The notes below the pieces were generated by a model that did no database searches, had not been told where the DNA came from, and was given only the letters and a program-made list of their open reading frames with translations. This document shows, one piece after another, positions 9,127 to 17,429 of a stretch of DNA of 64,000 nucleotides. Both the position numbers and the translations under genes were made by a program. Source of the DNA: Rhizobium sp. P38BS-XIX (GTDB lineage: Bacteria; Pseudomonadota; Alphaproteobacteria; Rhizobiales; Rhizobiaceae); assembly GCF_012641435.1 (NCBI RefSeq), contig NZ_JABAIJ010000003.1, forward strand, positions 248,001-312,000. Direction: 5' to 3'. Within the stretch, counting starts at the first letter, position 1, and each line of letters starts with the position of its first letter.

Positions 9127-9582
9127 ATGGACCTTTCCTCCGTTATTCTGCCCGAACATGTCTTCGTGGGGGTCTCCGCTCCGACGAAGTGGAGGGCGCT
9201 GCAATTGCTGTCCTCGAATGCCGCCAGCTGTTTCGGTCTTGAGGAGGCGGCAGTTCTCAGGGCGCTGGAAACTCGTGAGAAGCTTGGAACGACCGGCATC
9301 GGCAATGGTGTGGCCGTTCCTCATGCTGCAATCGCGGGTATGACGAGGCCACGCGGGCTGCTGGTTCGTTTTTCGCGCCCGGTGGATTTCGAAGCCATAG
9401 ATGATGTGCCGACCGAATGGGCATTCGTGCTTCTTTTCGGAGAGGAGGGGCGAAGCGAGTATTTAAATGTTCTGGCTGCCATTGCACGGCGTTTGAGAAC
9501 GGAGGGCGTTCTGTCGGCGATGAAGATGGCAAGAAACGCCGAGGTGCTTTACTCCGTTTTTATGTCCGACTCTTCCGCCTAA
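9127..9582 (+). CDS. PTS EIIA-Ntr (PtsN-like) protein
   Basis: 151 aa, the size of a single EIIA (mannitol/fructose-type) domain. The phospho-histidine motif is clear in GIGNGVAVPHAAI (His66), and EAIDDVPTEWAFVLL is the usual following strand of PtsN proteins. No sugar permease is near, so a regulatory role is expected. It lies 93 bp after kdpE on the same strand. Work in E. coli and Rhizobium leguminosarum links unphosphorylated PtsN to stimulation of KdpD, which makes the position meaningful. Rhizobia usually have another ptsN beside rpoN, so this is probably a paralogue; I therefore give no symbol. Confidence 0.88.
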   Translation: MDLSSVILPEHVFVGVSAPTKWRALQLLSSNAASCFGLEEAAVLRALETREKLGTTGIGNGVAVPHAAIAGMTRPRGLLVRFSRPVDFEAIDDVPTEWAFVLLFGEEGRSEYLNVLAAIARRLRTEGVLSAMKMARNAEVLYSVFMSDSSA

Positions 9583-9663
9583 TAACCCTCAATCATAGGG
9601 CATTGCTCATTGGCGGGAATGTGATTTCATTTTTTCGGATTCTATGGGATGGTGTTCTCAGGA

Positions 9664-9681
9664 GTTCCCAAAAACGGGAAC
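9664..9681. promoter_or_regulatory. Inverted repeat upstream of the sulfate importer
   Basis: GTTCCC (9664-9669) and GGGAAC (9676-9681) form a perfect 6-bp inverted repeat with a 6-bp spacer, about 60 bp before the sbp start. It is a possible regulator site for the sulfate operon, but no sulfur regulator is encoded nearby and the repeat is short. Confidence 0.3.
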
Positions 9682-9742
9682 GGCCTTCGTTACTTTATAC
9701 GACCAAGTTGATAGGGTTTAAGGACAAACGAAGGGGGTATCC

Positions 9743-10771
9743 ATGCAGACGATAAGGCTTTCCCGGCTTCTCGCCACCGCAGTTTTGATCGGCAGTTTCT
9801 CGATTGCGGCGGTTGCGCCGACATGGGCTGCGGACAAGACGCTTCTGAACGTGTCTTATGATCCGACGCGTGAGCTGTATAAGGATTTCAACGCCGCCTT
9901 CGCTGCAAAGTGGAAGAAGGACACCGGCGAGAGCGTCAATATCAAGGCTTCGCATGGTGGTTCCGGCGCCCAGGCGCGCTCGGTCATCGATGGTCTCGAT
10001 GCGGATGTCGTGACGCTGGCGCTTGAAGGCGACATTGATGCGATCGCCAAGGCGACACACAAGATCCCGGCAGATTGGAAAACCAAGTTCCCGAACAATT
10101 CCGTTCCCTATACATCGACCATCGTGTTCCTCGTGCGCAAGGGCAATCCGAAGGGCATCAAGGACTGGTCCGACCTGATCAAGGATGGCGTCGAAGTCGT
10201 TACGCCGAACCCGAAGACCTCGGGCGGCGCGCGCTGGAATATCCTGGCGGCATGGGCTTGGGCCAAGCAGGCCAATGGCGGTGACGATGCCAAGGCTCAG
10301 GAATATCTGACGCAGCTTCTGAAGCATGTGCCGGTTCTCGACACCGGTGCGCGCGGCGCAACGACGACCTTTGTCCAGCGCGGTCTCGGCGATGTCCTGC
10401 TTGCCTGGGAAAACGAAGCTTATCTGTCGCTCGACGAACTTGGGCCCGATAAGTTCGAAGTTGTCACGCCGTCCTTCTCGATCCGTGCCGATCCTCCGGT
10501 TGCCGTCGTTGACGGCAATGTCGACACCAAGGGGACGCGCAAGATCGCCGAAGCCTATCTGAACTATCTCTACTCGGATGACGGCCAGAAGATCGCTGCC
10601 AAACATTATTATCGGCCGATCAAGCCGCAGGCGGCGGATCCAAAGGATATCGCTCGGTTTCCAAACCTGAAGCTTGCGACGATTGACGATTTCGGCGGTT
10701 GGTCTCAAGCTCAGCCAAAGTTCTTCGATGATGGTGGTATCTTCGATCAGGTCTACAAGCCGGGGCAATAA
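9743..10771 (+). CDS. sbp: Sulfate ABC transporter, periplasmic binding protein
   Basis: 342 aa. A signal peptide (MQTIRLSRLLATAVLIGSFS, cleavage near APTWAADKT) is followed by a Sbp/CysP-type domain with the typical LLNVSYDPTRELYKDFNAAF start, HGGSGAQARSVIDGL, and NPKTSGGARWNILAAW. It binds sulfate or thiosulfate in the periplasm for CysTWA. GAAGGGGG precedes the ATG. First gene of the sbp-cysT-cysW-cysA operon; the next gene starts 6 bp after its stop. Sbp and CysP cannot be told apart firmly by eye. Confidence 0.93.
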   Translation: MQTIRLSRLLATAVLIGSFSIAAVAPTWAADKTLLNVSYDPTRELYKDFNAAFAAKWKKDTGESVNIKASHGGSGAQARSVIDGLDADVVTLALEGDIDAIAKATHKIPADWKTKFPNNSVPYTSTIVFLVRKGNPKGIKDWSDLIKDGVEVVTPNPKTSGGARWNILAAWAWAKQANGGDDAKAQEYLTQLLKHVPVLDTGARGATTTFVQRGLGDVLLAWENEAYLSLDELGPDKFEVVTPSFSIRADPPVAVVDGNVDTKGTRKIAEAYLNYLYSDDGQKIAAKHYYRPIKPQAADPKDIARFPNLKLATIDDFGGWSQAQPKFFDDGGIFDQVYKPGQ

Positions 10772-10777
10772 GACTGA

Positions 10778-11635
10778 ATGCATTCTATAACCCGCAAACG
10801 GTGGCGGTTTCGGCAGCCGAGTGTCATTCCGGGCTTCGGATTGGCGCTCGGCGTTACCTTGGCTTGGCTCATCTTCATTGTCCTCATTCCGCTGTCGGGG
10901 CTCCTTTGGAAAAGTAGCTCCCTCGGCTGGTCGAAGTTCTGGACCCTGGCTCTTGATGTGCGCACGCTCTACGCGTTGCGCATGAGCTTTGGCGGCGCGT
11001 TCATCGCGGCGCTTGTCAACGCCGTCCTCGGGCTCATTCTGGCCTGGGTGCTGGTGCGCTATCGCTTTCCCGGAAAACGCCTGATCGATGCTATGGTCGA
11101 TCTCCCTTTCGCGTTGCCGACAGCCGTTGCCGGTATTGCGCTGACGACGCTTTATGCGCCGAATGGCTGGATCGGTCAGTTCCTGACGCCGCTCGGCATC
11201 AAGATTGCCTTTACGCCGATCGGTATCGTCATCGCTCTCATCTTCGTCGGTTTGCCGTTCGTGGTGCGCACGGCGCAGCCTGTGATGGAGGAGATCGATC
11301 GTGAAGTGGAGGAGGCGGCCGCCACTCTTGGCGCGACACGCTTTCAGACCATCACCAGGGTTCTTCTGCCGGGGCTTGCCCCCGCCGCGTTGACCGGCTT
11401 CGCGTTGGCTTTCGCGCGCGCTGCGGGCGAATACGGTTCGGTGATCTTCATTGCCGGCAACAAGCCGTATGTCTCGGAAATCGCTCCCTTGCTCATCGTG
11501 ATCCGCCTCGAGGAATATAACTACGCGGCGGCGACGGCGATCGCGACAGTCATGCTGTTCATTTCCTTCACCATGCTCTTGATCATCAATCTCATTCAGG
11601 CTTGGAGCAGAAGGAGGTATGGCTATGGCGCATGA
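10778..11635 (+). CDS. cysT: Sulfate ABC transporter permease CysT
   Basis: 285 aa inner-membrane permease with about six TM helices and the binding-protein-dependent transport loop [27 protein letters not shown] split across the EAA motif. [20 protein letters not shown] and [16 protein letters not shown] are hallmark CysT/CysU strings. It partners CysW to form the sulfate channel. It starts 6 bp after sbp and overlaps cysW, which supports translation as one unit. Confidence 0.95.
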   Translation: MHSITRKRWRFRQPSVIPGFGLALGVTLAWLIFIVLIPLSGLLWKSSSLGWSKFWTLALDVRTLYALRMSFGGAFIAALVNAVLGLILAWVLVRYRFPGKRLIDAMVDLPFALPTAVAGIALTTLYAPNGWIGQFLTPLGIKIAFTPIGIVIALIFVGLPFVVRTAQPVMEEIDREVEEAAATLGATRFQTITRVLLPGLAPAALTGFALAFARAAGEYGSVIFIAGNKPYVSEIAPLLIVIRLEEYNYAAATAIATVMLFISFTMLLIINLIQAWSRRRYGYGA

Positions 11636-12494
11636 TACTTCCGTCTCCCGCGTCGAGCATCCCGTGATCACGGAGAGCCGTTTCGCGCGTGTTGTCTTCG
11701 TGCTGATTTCGCTCGTCTTTCTGACGTTGATGGTGCTTTTGCCCCTCGCTGCCGTTTTCGTCGAAGCCTTCCGCAAGGGCGTCGAGACGTTTTTCGAAGC
11801 GCTGGTGGACGAGGAGACGTTCGCGGCAATCCGGCTGACACTGATCGTTGCCGGCATCAGCGTACCCTTGAATCTCGTTTGCGGCGTTGCGGCCGCATGG
11901 GCGATCGCCAAGTTCGAGTTCAAGGGCAAGGCGTTCCTGACGACGCTGATAGACCTGCCTTTCTCCGTCTCTCCGGTTATCTCCGGTCTGGTATTTGTGC
12001 TTCTGTTCGGCTCCAACAGCGTGCTGGGACCTTGGCTCCAGAGCTATGGCATACAGATTCTGTTTGCCGTGCCCGGACTGGTGCTCGCGACGATGTTCGT
12101 GACCTTTCCTTTTGTTGCCCGCGAGCTCATCCCGCTCATGCAGGAGCAGGGCAGCGCGGACGAAGAGGCGGCGCTGTCGCTCGGAGCCAACGGTTGGCAG
12201 ACCTTCTGGTATGTCACCCTGCCGAACATCAAGTGGGGTCTGCTTTACGGCGTGCTTCTCTGCAACGCTCGTGCGATGGGTGAGTTCGGCGCCGTTTCGG
12301 TCGTGTCGGGGCACATCCGAGGCGAAACCAACACCATGCCGTTGCAGGTCGAGATCCTCTATAACGAATATAATTTCTCGGGAGCCTTTGCTGTTGCCAC
12401 GCTTTTGGCGCTGCTTGCTCTTGTCACGCTTCTACTGAAGACGCTGCTGGAAATGCGCTTTAGCGAAGAGATCGCAGCCAGCCGGCGTCACTGA
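11625..12494 (+). CDS. cysW: Sulfate ABC transporter permease CysW
   Basis: 289 aa with six predicted TM helices. [20 protein letters not shown], the EAA loop [20 protein letters not shown], and [20 protein letters not shown] are characteristic of CysW. I chose the ATG at 11625 because AAGGAGG (11611-11617) is 7 nt away; an ATG at 11619 is only 1 nt from that site. The start lies inside the end of cysT (11-bp overlap). It pairs with CysT in the inner membrane. Confidence 0.94.
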   Translation: MAHDTSVSRVEHPVITESRFARVVFVLISLVFLTLMVLLPLAAVFVEAFRKGVETFFEALVDEETFAAIRLTLIVAGISVPLNLVCGVAAAWAIAKFEFKGKAFLTTLIDLPFSVSPVISGLVFVLLFGSNSVLGPWLQSYGIQILFAVPGLVLATMFVTFPFVARELIPLMQEQGSADEEAALSLGANGWQTFWYVTLPNIKWGLLYGVLLCNARAMGEFGAVSVVSGHIRGETNTMPLQVEILYNEYNFSGAFAVATLLALLALVTLLLKTLLEMRFSEEIAASRRH

Positions 12495-12505
12495 AGGAAT
12501 TTTTG

Positions 12506-13552
12506 ATGGAAGTTCGCGTTCAAAATTTGCGCAAGGAATTCGGCCGGTTTCCTGCTCTGCACGATGTTTCGCTCGATATCCGTTCGAGCGAGCTGATAGC
12601 GCTGCTCGGCCCTTCCGGCTCCGGCAAGACGACGCTCCTGCGCCTGATCGCGGGTTTGGAGACACCGACCGAAGGGCAGATTTTCTTCGGCGAAGAAGAT
12701 GCGTCTCGAAAGACCGTGCAGCAGAGGAATATCGGCTTTGTGTTCCAGCATTATGCGCTCTTCCGGCACATGACCGTGCTGGATAACGTCTCGTTCGGCC
12801 TCAAGGTCCGCTCGGCGTCGCGGCGGCCTCCACGTGACGAAATTCGTCGTCGTGCGATGGAGTTGCTGGAACTGGTGCAGCTGAACGGCCTGGAAAAGCG
12901 CTATCCCGCGCAATTGTCCGGCGGCCAGCGGCAGCGCGTTGCGCTGGCGCGTGCCATGGCCGTCGAGCCGAACGTCCTGCTGCTTGACGAGCCTTTCGGC
13001 GCTCTCGACGCGCAGGTTCGCAAGGATCTGCGCAAATGGCTGCGGGAAATCCACGATCGCACCGGTCATACGACCGTGTTCGTGACGCATGACCAGGAAG
13101 AAGCGCTCGAACTTGCCGATCGCGTCGTGGTCCTGAACAAGGGTGCGATCGAACAGGTGGGAACGCCCGACGAGATCTACGATACGCCGAACTCCCCCTT
13201 CGTTTATGGCTTCATCGGCCAATCCAATCGGGTCAAGGTGCGCATCAAAAGCGGCGAGATATGGTTTGACGAGCGGCCTTTGGGTTTGAGCACGCCGCAT
13301 GAGGCGGATGGCGAGGCCGATCTTTATTTCCGCCCGCACGATATCGAGCTGCACGAAGGCAGCGGGAGCGCGATCGCTGGCTTGCTGGTCTCCAGCCGTC
13401 GTGTCGCCGGCACGCGCCATCTTGAGCTCAATATCGGCGCAAGCCACGATCACATCGAAATCGAGTTGCCTCCAAACAAGGCTGATACACTCGACCGCAA
13501 TCGTATTGCCTTCAGGCCGACTCGTTGGAAGCTGTTTCGTAACGGTGGTTGA
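12506..13552 (+). CDS. cysA: Sulfate ABC transporter ATP-binding protein CysA
   Basis: 348 aa. Walker A GPSGSGKTTLLRLIAGLETP, Q-loop region NIGFVFQHYALFRHMTVLDN, signature LSGGQRQRVALARA, Walker B VLLLDEPFGALD and switch His in VTHDQEEALE are all present. After about residue 235 comes the TOBE-like regulatory tail of the CysA family. The ATG at 12506 has AAGGAA 6 nt upstream and is preferred over the TTG one codon earlier. It powers sulfate import from the cytoplasmic face and is last in the operon. Confidence 0.95.
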   Translation: MEVRVQNLRKEFGRFPALHDVSLDIRSSELIALLGPSGSGKTTLLRLIAGLETPTEGQIFFGEEDASRKTVQQRNIGFVFQHYALFRHMTVLDNVSFGLKVRSASRRPPRDEIRRRAMELLELVQLNGLEKRYPAQLSGGQRQRVALARAMAVEPNVLLLDEPFGALDAQVRKDLRKWLREIHDRTGHTTVFVTHDQEEALELADRVVVLNKGAIEQVGTPDEIYDTPNSPFVYGFIGQSNRVKVRIKSGEIWFDERPLGLSTPHEADGEADLYFRPHDIELHEGSGSAIAGLLVSSRRVAGTRHLELNIGASHDHIEIELPPNKADTLDRNRIAFRPTRWKLFRNGG

Positions 13553-13644
13553 TGAGGCCGTGAACTCATAGACGCGAACGGCGGATATGGGGGAAAGCTA
13601 TCAGACGACTTTCTAGGCCGTCGGCTGACCGGAATCCCTTAAGG

Positions 13645-14223
13645 CTAATATGTTTGGCTGCGGATTGTAAAACGGTAATCGATGTCGGCCTGGGACGTGA
13701 CAGGCTCTCTTTCTGTTTTTCTTAAAATAAATTCAAACGCAGGTTCAAAGTCGCCATTTCTCAGCAACTCGCCTCCCAATATCTCAACGTCGTACCACCC
13801 GTTTTCAAGCTCGATGATTGGCCTGCCTCCGGGGCCTCGGTAACGCTCCAGGAGCGCGGATACATTCGCACTGGTAAATGCGTTCAAGATTCGCCAAGTA
13901 TATAGAAGTAAACAATTATTTTCTATTTTTAGCACATAGCCGGCGCGTCTATGCTGCAGGTGATGTCCTGATTTGAGAAATTCAGGCGTTTCATCATCAA
14001 GGGTGAAGATAATATTGTACGGATAGTTCTCTATTCCGGCCATGGGGATGATGATGCCTTCGCGTGCCGCCCTATCACCGCTCTCATTGCTCGCGAACTC
14101 TGCCCCAAGATCATCTCCAAGGCTGTTTTCCGCTTTCCAGCCCTCCAAAAGACGGATGTCGCCGAGAATAAAATAATCGACCAAGTCATTGAGAACTTCG
14201 GAGAACTCATGCCGTGTTTTCAT
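13645..14223 (-). CDS. Hypothetical protein, AT-rich gene
   Basis: 192 aa from an ATG at 14223 (an in-frame GTG nine codons earlier is possible). I do not recognise a family. The protein is acidic, has no signal peptide or membrane helix, and looks like one globular domain with alternating strands (YPYNIIFTLDDETPEFL, RPIIELENGWYDVEILGGEL). The gene is visibly more AT-rich than its neighbours, which suggests recent transfer. Size and style resemble immunity or effector-partner proteins, but no toxin is adjacent. It is convergent with cysA and upstream of nothing obvious. Confidence 0.6.
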   Translation of the reverse strand: MKTRHEFSEVLNDLVDYFILGDIRLLEGWKAENSLGDDLGAEFASNESGDRAAREGIIIPMAGIENYPYNIIFTLDDETPEFLKSGHHLQHRRAGYVLKIENNCLLLYTWRILNAFTSANVSALLERYRGPGGRPIIELENGWYDVEILGGELLRNGDFEPAFEFILRKTEREPVTSQADIDYRFTIRSQTY

Positions 14224-14314
14224 AAGCACCTGCAAGATTTTGAACGGCACTTAATCGAGCCGCTGCAACGCCCCTGACCAGCGCCTCGAAAGCCGGCGGT
14301 TATCTCCTATATCG

Positions 14315-15112
14315 TCAGTCTTCCGGGTGCGCAGCCGTCACGAAGCCGCCGCCCTGGTAGACGACTGCCGGATCGTTCGGATCGTCAGGCGCTGTTTTGG
14401 AGAGAATTTCCCTGCGCCAATGCGCGGCGTTGTCTCGCGGACGCCAGCCGAGAAACGCAGCGTGGCTGTTGTCCCACCACTGCTCATCATTATCGGAAAC
14501 ACCGTAGATGATCGTGTGGCCGAGCCGCGGTGTCTCAAACGCGCAGCCGCAAAGGGACAGAAAGTCTCGCGGGCTGAACCAGGTGGCCATCATGCGGGTG
14601 TTGCGCGGCTCGGGAAAGCATGAGCCGATGCGCACGGACAGTGTCTCTTGGCCGAACTTGTCGAAGTAGAGGCTGGCGACCGCTTCACCAAACACCTTCG
14701 AAACACCATAGAGAGAATCCGGACGGGTCGGCGCCTGGCTGTCGATGCGCTCGTCCCGGCGGTAGAAACCGATCGTGTGGTTCGAACTTGCAAAGACGAT
14801 GCGCGGTCTGCCTGCAGCGCGTGCGGCTTCATAGAGATTGTAAAGTCCGAGAATATTGCCCTGCATGATCTGGTCGAATGGCTTTTCGACAGAGATCCCG
14901 CCAAGGTGGATGATGCCGTCTACTCCATTCACCAATGAGTCCACGCCGCTACGATCTGAAAGATCGCAGGCAACGAAGCGCTCGCTCGGGCGGAGGTCCT
15001 TTATCGGTGTGAGATCGGATAACACGACGCTTTCGGCGATCTGCGATAGAAGCGGCCTGAGCGATTGGCCGACACCGCCGGCGGCGCCGGTGAGCAGCAG
15101 AGTTTTGAGCAT
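14315..15112 (-). CDS. udh: Uronate dehydrogenase (NAD+)
   Basis: 265 aa extended SDR (NAD-dependent epimerase family). The Rossmann start LLLTGAAGGVGQSLRPLL, the strings GGISVEKPFDQIMQGNILG and IVFASSNHTIGFY, the catalytic YGVSK (Tyr-x-x-x-Lys) and the DNSHAAFLGWRPRDNA region closely follow the characterised uronate dehydrogenases of Agrobacterium and Pseudomonas. The enzyme oxidises D-galacturonate or D-glucuronate to the aldarolactone in the cytoplasm, the entry to aldarate catabolism. No other uronate genes are adjacent, so it is isolated here. Confidence 0.9.
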   Translation of the reverse strand: MLKTLLLTGAAGGVGQSLRPLLSQIAESVVLSDLTPIKDLRPSERFVACDLSDRSGVDSLVNGVDGIIHLGGISVEKPFDQIMQGNILGLYNLYEAARAAGRPRIVFASSNHTIGFYRRDERIDSQAPTRPDSLYGVSKVFGEAVASLYFDKFGQETLSVRIGSCFPEPRNTRMMATWFSPRDFLSLCGCAFETPRLGHTIIYGVSDNDEQWWDNSHAAFLGWRPRDNAAHWRREILSKTAPDDPNDPAVVYQGGGFVTAAHPED

Positions 15113-15357
15113 GAATCGCCTCTCGGATCAGTCTGGCAGGACGTTATAACAGGGCCTGTGGTCAGTCATCATATATCTGAAATTAAACGGCGAAATTGGG
15201 GAGCGCGCCGATTGTCGAGTTTGTGGAGGCCGCTTTCGGACCCGCGCCATCTACTGGTCGTCAAGCACAGGCCGAGATGTCGAAAACCCACGCGGCGCAG
15301 CAAGTATGGCCAATTGCTTGTATCGGCTCGCGATGCGGACGATTGATGTCGATCCTA

Positions 15358-16131
15358 TCAATATTGGCGCACAGGGGAGCGCCCGGAAACGCCGTCGAAC
15401 AATTCGCGATCAAGGGCAAGGCGCTGCCTGACGAGCGGGCCTTCGGTCGCCCCGAACCCGATCTCGTCGGCCTGGCCGGTTCTCAGCGCAGAAAAGACGG
15501 AATCGCAAAACTCGTCGAGATTCGCGCCATGCGTCACGCCTGCGGCCATGAGGCCGGTGCGCACGGCGGGCGGGATGATCTCGATGACACGTATTGCCGT
15601 GTTTGAGAGCGCAAATCTGAGGTTGGTCGTATAACTGTGCATCGCAGCCTTGCTGGCGCTATAGACTGGCGCAAAAGGCTGCGGGATCAAAGCGCCGCCG
15701 GACGTGACATTTGCAATGAGGCCGGTGCGACCATGCCTGAGCACGAGCGGAATAAGCAGATGGTTGAGATGTATCGGAGCTGAGAACAGCACATCTATCT
15801 CGCTTTGTCGCTCTGTCCAAGTCGCCATGTCCTCGGCGAGCGAAAGCCGGCGCTGAATGCCTGCATTGTTGATGATCACATTCAGTCTTGGGACGTGCTT
15901 TTGCACATAGAGCGCAAGCTTTTCCCGTTCGTCGGCAACGCCGATATCATTGACAAAAGTTCGCACTCCGGGGGCTACTATCCTCGCGCGGCTCAGTCTG
16001 TCTTCGTTTCTGCCCGTGACCAGGACGTTTGCGCCCTCTGCCAGGAGGCGTTTCGCAAGACCGAGTCCGATACCATCGCTGCCACCCGTTATGAGAACAT
16101 CGGCATCGTTGAAGGCAAATGGCGCATTCAT
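15358..16131 (-). CDS. SDR-family oxidoreductase (DltE-like)
   Basis: 257 aa classical SDR. The NAD(P) motif is VLITGGSDGIGLGLAKRLL, the structural motif is NNAGIQ, and the catalytic Ser and Tyr-Lys appear in NVTSGGALIPQPFAPVYSASKAA. The profile is that of the DltE/YdfG-like group whose substrates are usually unknown. It is transcribed divergently from a MarR regulator, with two matching operator palindromes in the 110-bp gap, so it is very likely the regulator's target. That arrangement suggests induction by an electrophile or small aromatic, which is inference only. Confidence 0.85.
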   Translation of the reverse strand: MNAPFAFNDADVLITGGSDGIGLGLAKRLLAEGANVLVTGRNEDRLSRARIVAPGVRTFVNDIGVADEREKLALYVQKHVPRLNVIINNAGIQRRLSLAEDMATWTERQSEIDVLFSAPIHLNHLLIPLVLRHGRTGLIANVTSGGALIPQPFAPVYSASKAAMHSYTTNLRFALSNTAIRVIEIIPPAVRTGLMAAGVTHGANLDEFCDSVFSALRTGQADEIGFGATEGPLVRQRLALDRELFDGVSGRSPVRQY

Positions 16132-16172
16132 GATCGACTCCTTGGATTTTGAAACACTGCTGACAAGACCTG

Positions 16173-16220
16173 GGTTGTCATAACAACCTTAATCTAGGAT
16201 TTCAGGTTGCTATGTCAACC
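16173..16220. promoter_or_regulatory. Twin MarR-type operators in the SDR/marR divergent promoter
   Basis: Two palindromes with identical half-sites GGTTG-N6-CAACC lie at 16173-16188 (with the extra matching pair GGTTGT/ACAACC) and 16205-16220 (extended to AGGTTG/CAACCT at 16204-16221). Their centres are 32 bp apart, three helical turns. The second ends 21 bp before the marR start. Matching half-sites, helical phasing and the divergent setting support binding by the adjacent MarR protein. Confidence 0.7.
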
Positions 16221-16241
16221 TGTGGCGACTAATGTTTCCTG

Positions 16242-16685
16242 ATGACGGACCAAGAACTATCGAGAAAAGATCTGGCGATCTGGCACGCCTTCAAGCAAAT
16301 GGGCGTGGTGGTCATGACCGAGGTTGAGAGAGATCTCGCCGAGATGGCGGATCTGACGGGAAGCGACTACGGTGTGTTGTCTCGCCTCGTTGATCTCGGG
16401 GATGGCGAGTTGCGCCAGCAGATGCTTGCGAATTCGATGGGATGGCATAAAAGCCGGCTGTCACATCAATTGACGCGGATGCAGGAGCGTGGTCTCGTCC
16501 GCCGCCGGGAGACGGCGCCCCGCGTCGTCACGGTCAGCATCACGCCATTCGGCAGACAGAAGATTGACGCCGCTCGGCCCATTCATGCGGCGTCGGTGCG
16601 CAGGTGGCTTCTCACGCGCCTTTCCTGTGAGGAAGCTGATGCGCTGCTCAAGCTATCTGCGAAACTGACCGCCAATCAAAGGTAG
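16242..16685 (+). CDS. MarR-family transcriptional regulator
   Basis: 147 aa, normal for MarR proteins. The winged-helix is visible as MADLTGSDYGVLSRLVDLGDG, LRQQMLANSMGWHKSRLSHQ (recognition helix) and the wing RMQERGLVRRRETAPRVVTV. It should bind as a dimer to the twin GGTTG palindromes upstream and repress both itself and the divergent SDR. The ligand cannot be read from sequence. Its TAG stop directly abuts the stop codon of the convergent gene (no base between them). Confidence 0.9.
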   Translation: MTDQELSRKDLAIWHAFKQMGVVVMTEVERDLAEMADLTGSDYGVLSRLVDLGDGELRQQMLANSMGWHKSRLSHQLTRMQERGLVRRRETAPRVVTVSITPFGRQKIDAARPIHAASVRRWLLTRLSCEEADALLKLSAKLTANQR

Positions 16686-17429
16686 CTACAGCTGACATTT
16701 GGGGTCGATCATGTCCTCGGCCGACCCGCGGGATTTGCGTTCGGTCATGATTCTCGCGAGAATGTAAAAGCCATGTCGTCCGTCTGTAGACGTCGAGCCG
16801 AAGACGCCGACAACGACGTTTTTCATGTTGGCGCGTGCACCATCAAGACTGTCAGCGACAAGCTGTAGAGGATTGAGATTTGAGAGGTCATCGGCCACGT
16901 AGAATGTAGCCCGCCAACCGGCTCTGGTGTTCAAATTCGTAAAACCGTCGCTTCCGATCTGTTGCGCATGGTCTCTCAGCAGGGCGCGGAAGCGTGGCGT
17001 CACGCATCCCATGTGTATATGAAGCCGATCTTGCGTGCGCCAGTTGGCGGCGTTAATCGCGAGAGCAAAATCTCGTGCGGAGCCGTTCGCCGTGCGTGCC
17101 GTGTTTGACGCCGCTTGCTCTTTCCATGCCGCTTCGAAATAGTTCGGTGCCCCGGCTCCGATCAGCCGCGCGTCTTCAATGCCCGGCACATCCGCGAGCG
17201 GCGCCAGAATGGTTCGCTCCTTGTCTGTCGGCTCGCGGAGAATGGCGTAGGACGACAAGGGATCTTGTTCCCGAACGACCTTGAGGCACGGATAGGGCGA
17301 TCCGATGACGGTAGCGTTGATCTCGCAGGCTTGAACGACCAGCCCCAAAGCGGAACGGCTGGCGAAGGAACTCATGACGATGATCGCGACGACAAGCGAG
17401 GCGAGAAGAACGATAAGTCGAGGCTTCAT
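16686..17429 (-). CDS. cdh: CDP-diacylglycerol diphosphatase (Cdh-like)
   Basis: 247 aa from the ATG at 17429, which places a hydrophobic signal anchor (LIVLLASLVVAIIVMSSFAS) at the N terminus. The catalytic HIT-like motif is DRLHIHMGCV, and PCLKVV, APNYFEAAW and ALAINAANWRTQ match the family order. Cdh hydrolyses CDP-diacylglycerol to phosphatidate and CMP at the outer face of the inner membrane. An upstream in-frame start (17510) is possible but would bury the signal. It is convergent with marR. Cardiolipin synthase, which also belongs to phospholipid metabolism, lies 2.5 kb away. Confidence 0.85.
   Translation of the reverse strand: MKPRLIVLLASLVVAIIVMSSFASRSALGLVVQACEINATVIGSPYPCLKVVREQDPLSSYAILREPTDKERTILAPLADVPGIEDARLIGAGAPNYFEAAWKEQAASNTARTANGSARDFALAINAANWRTQDRLHIHMGCVTPRFRALLRDHAQQIGSDGFTNLNTRAGWRATFYVADDLSNLNPLQLVADSLDGARANMKNVVVGVFGSTSTDGRHGFYILARIMTERKSRGSAEDMIDPKCQL

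Noticed and set aside
9695..12016. Open frame of about 770 codons antisense to sbp, cysT and cysW
   Set aside because: Spans three well-defined genes and their junctions; Arg/Asp/Gly-rich shadow composition.
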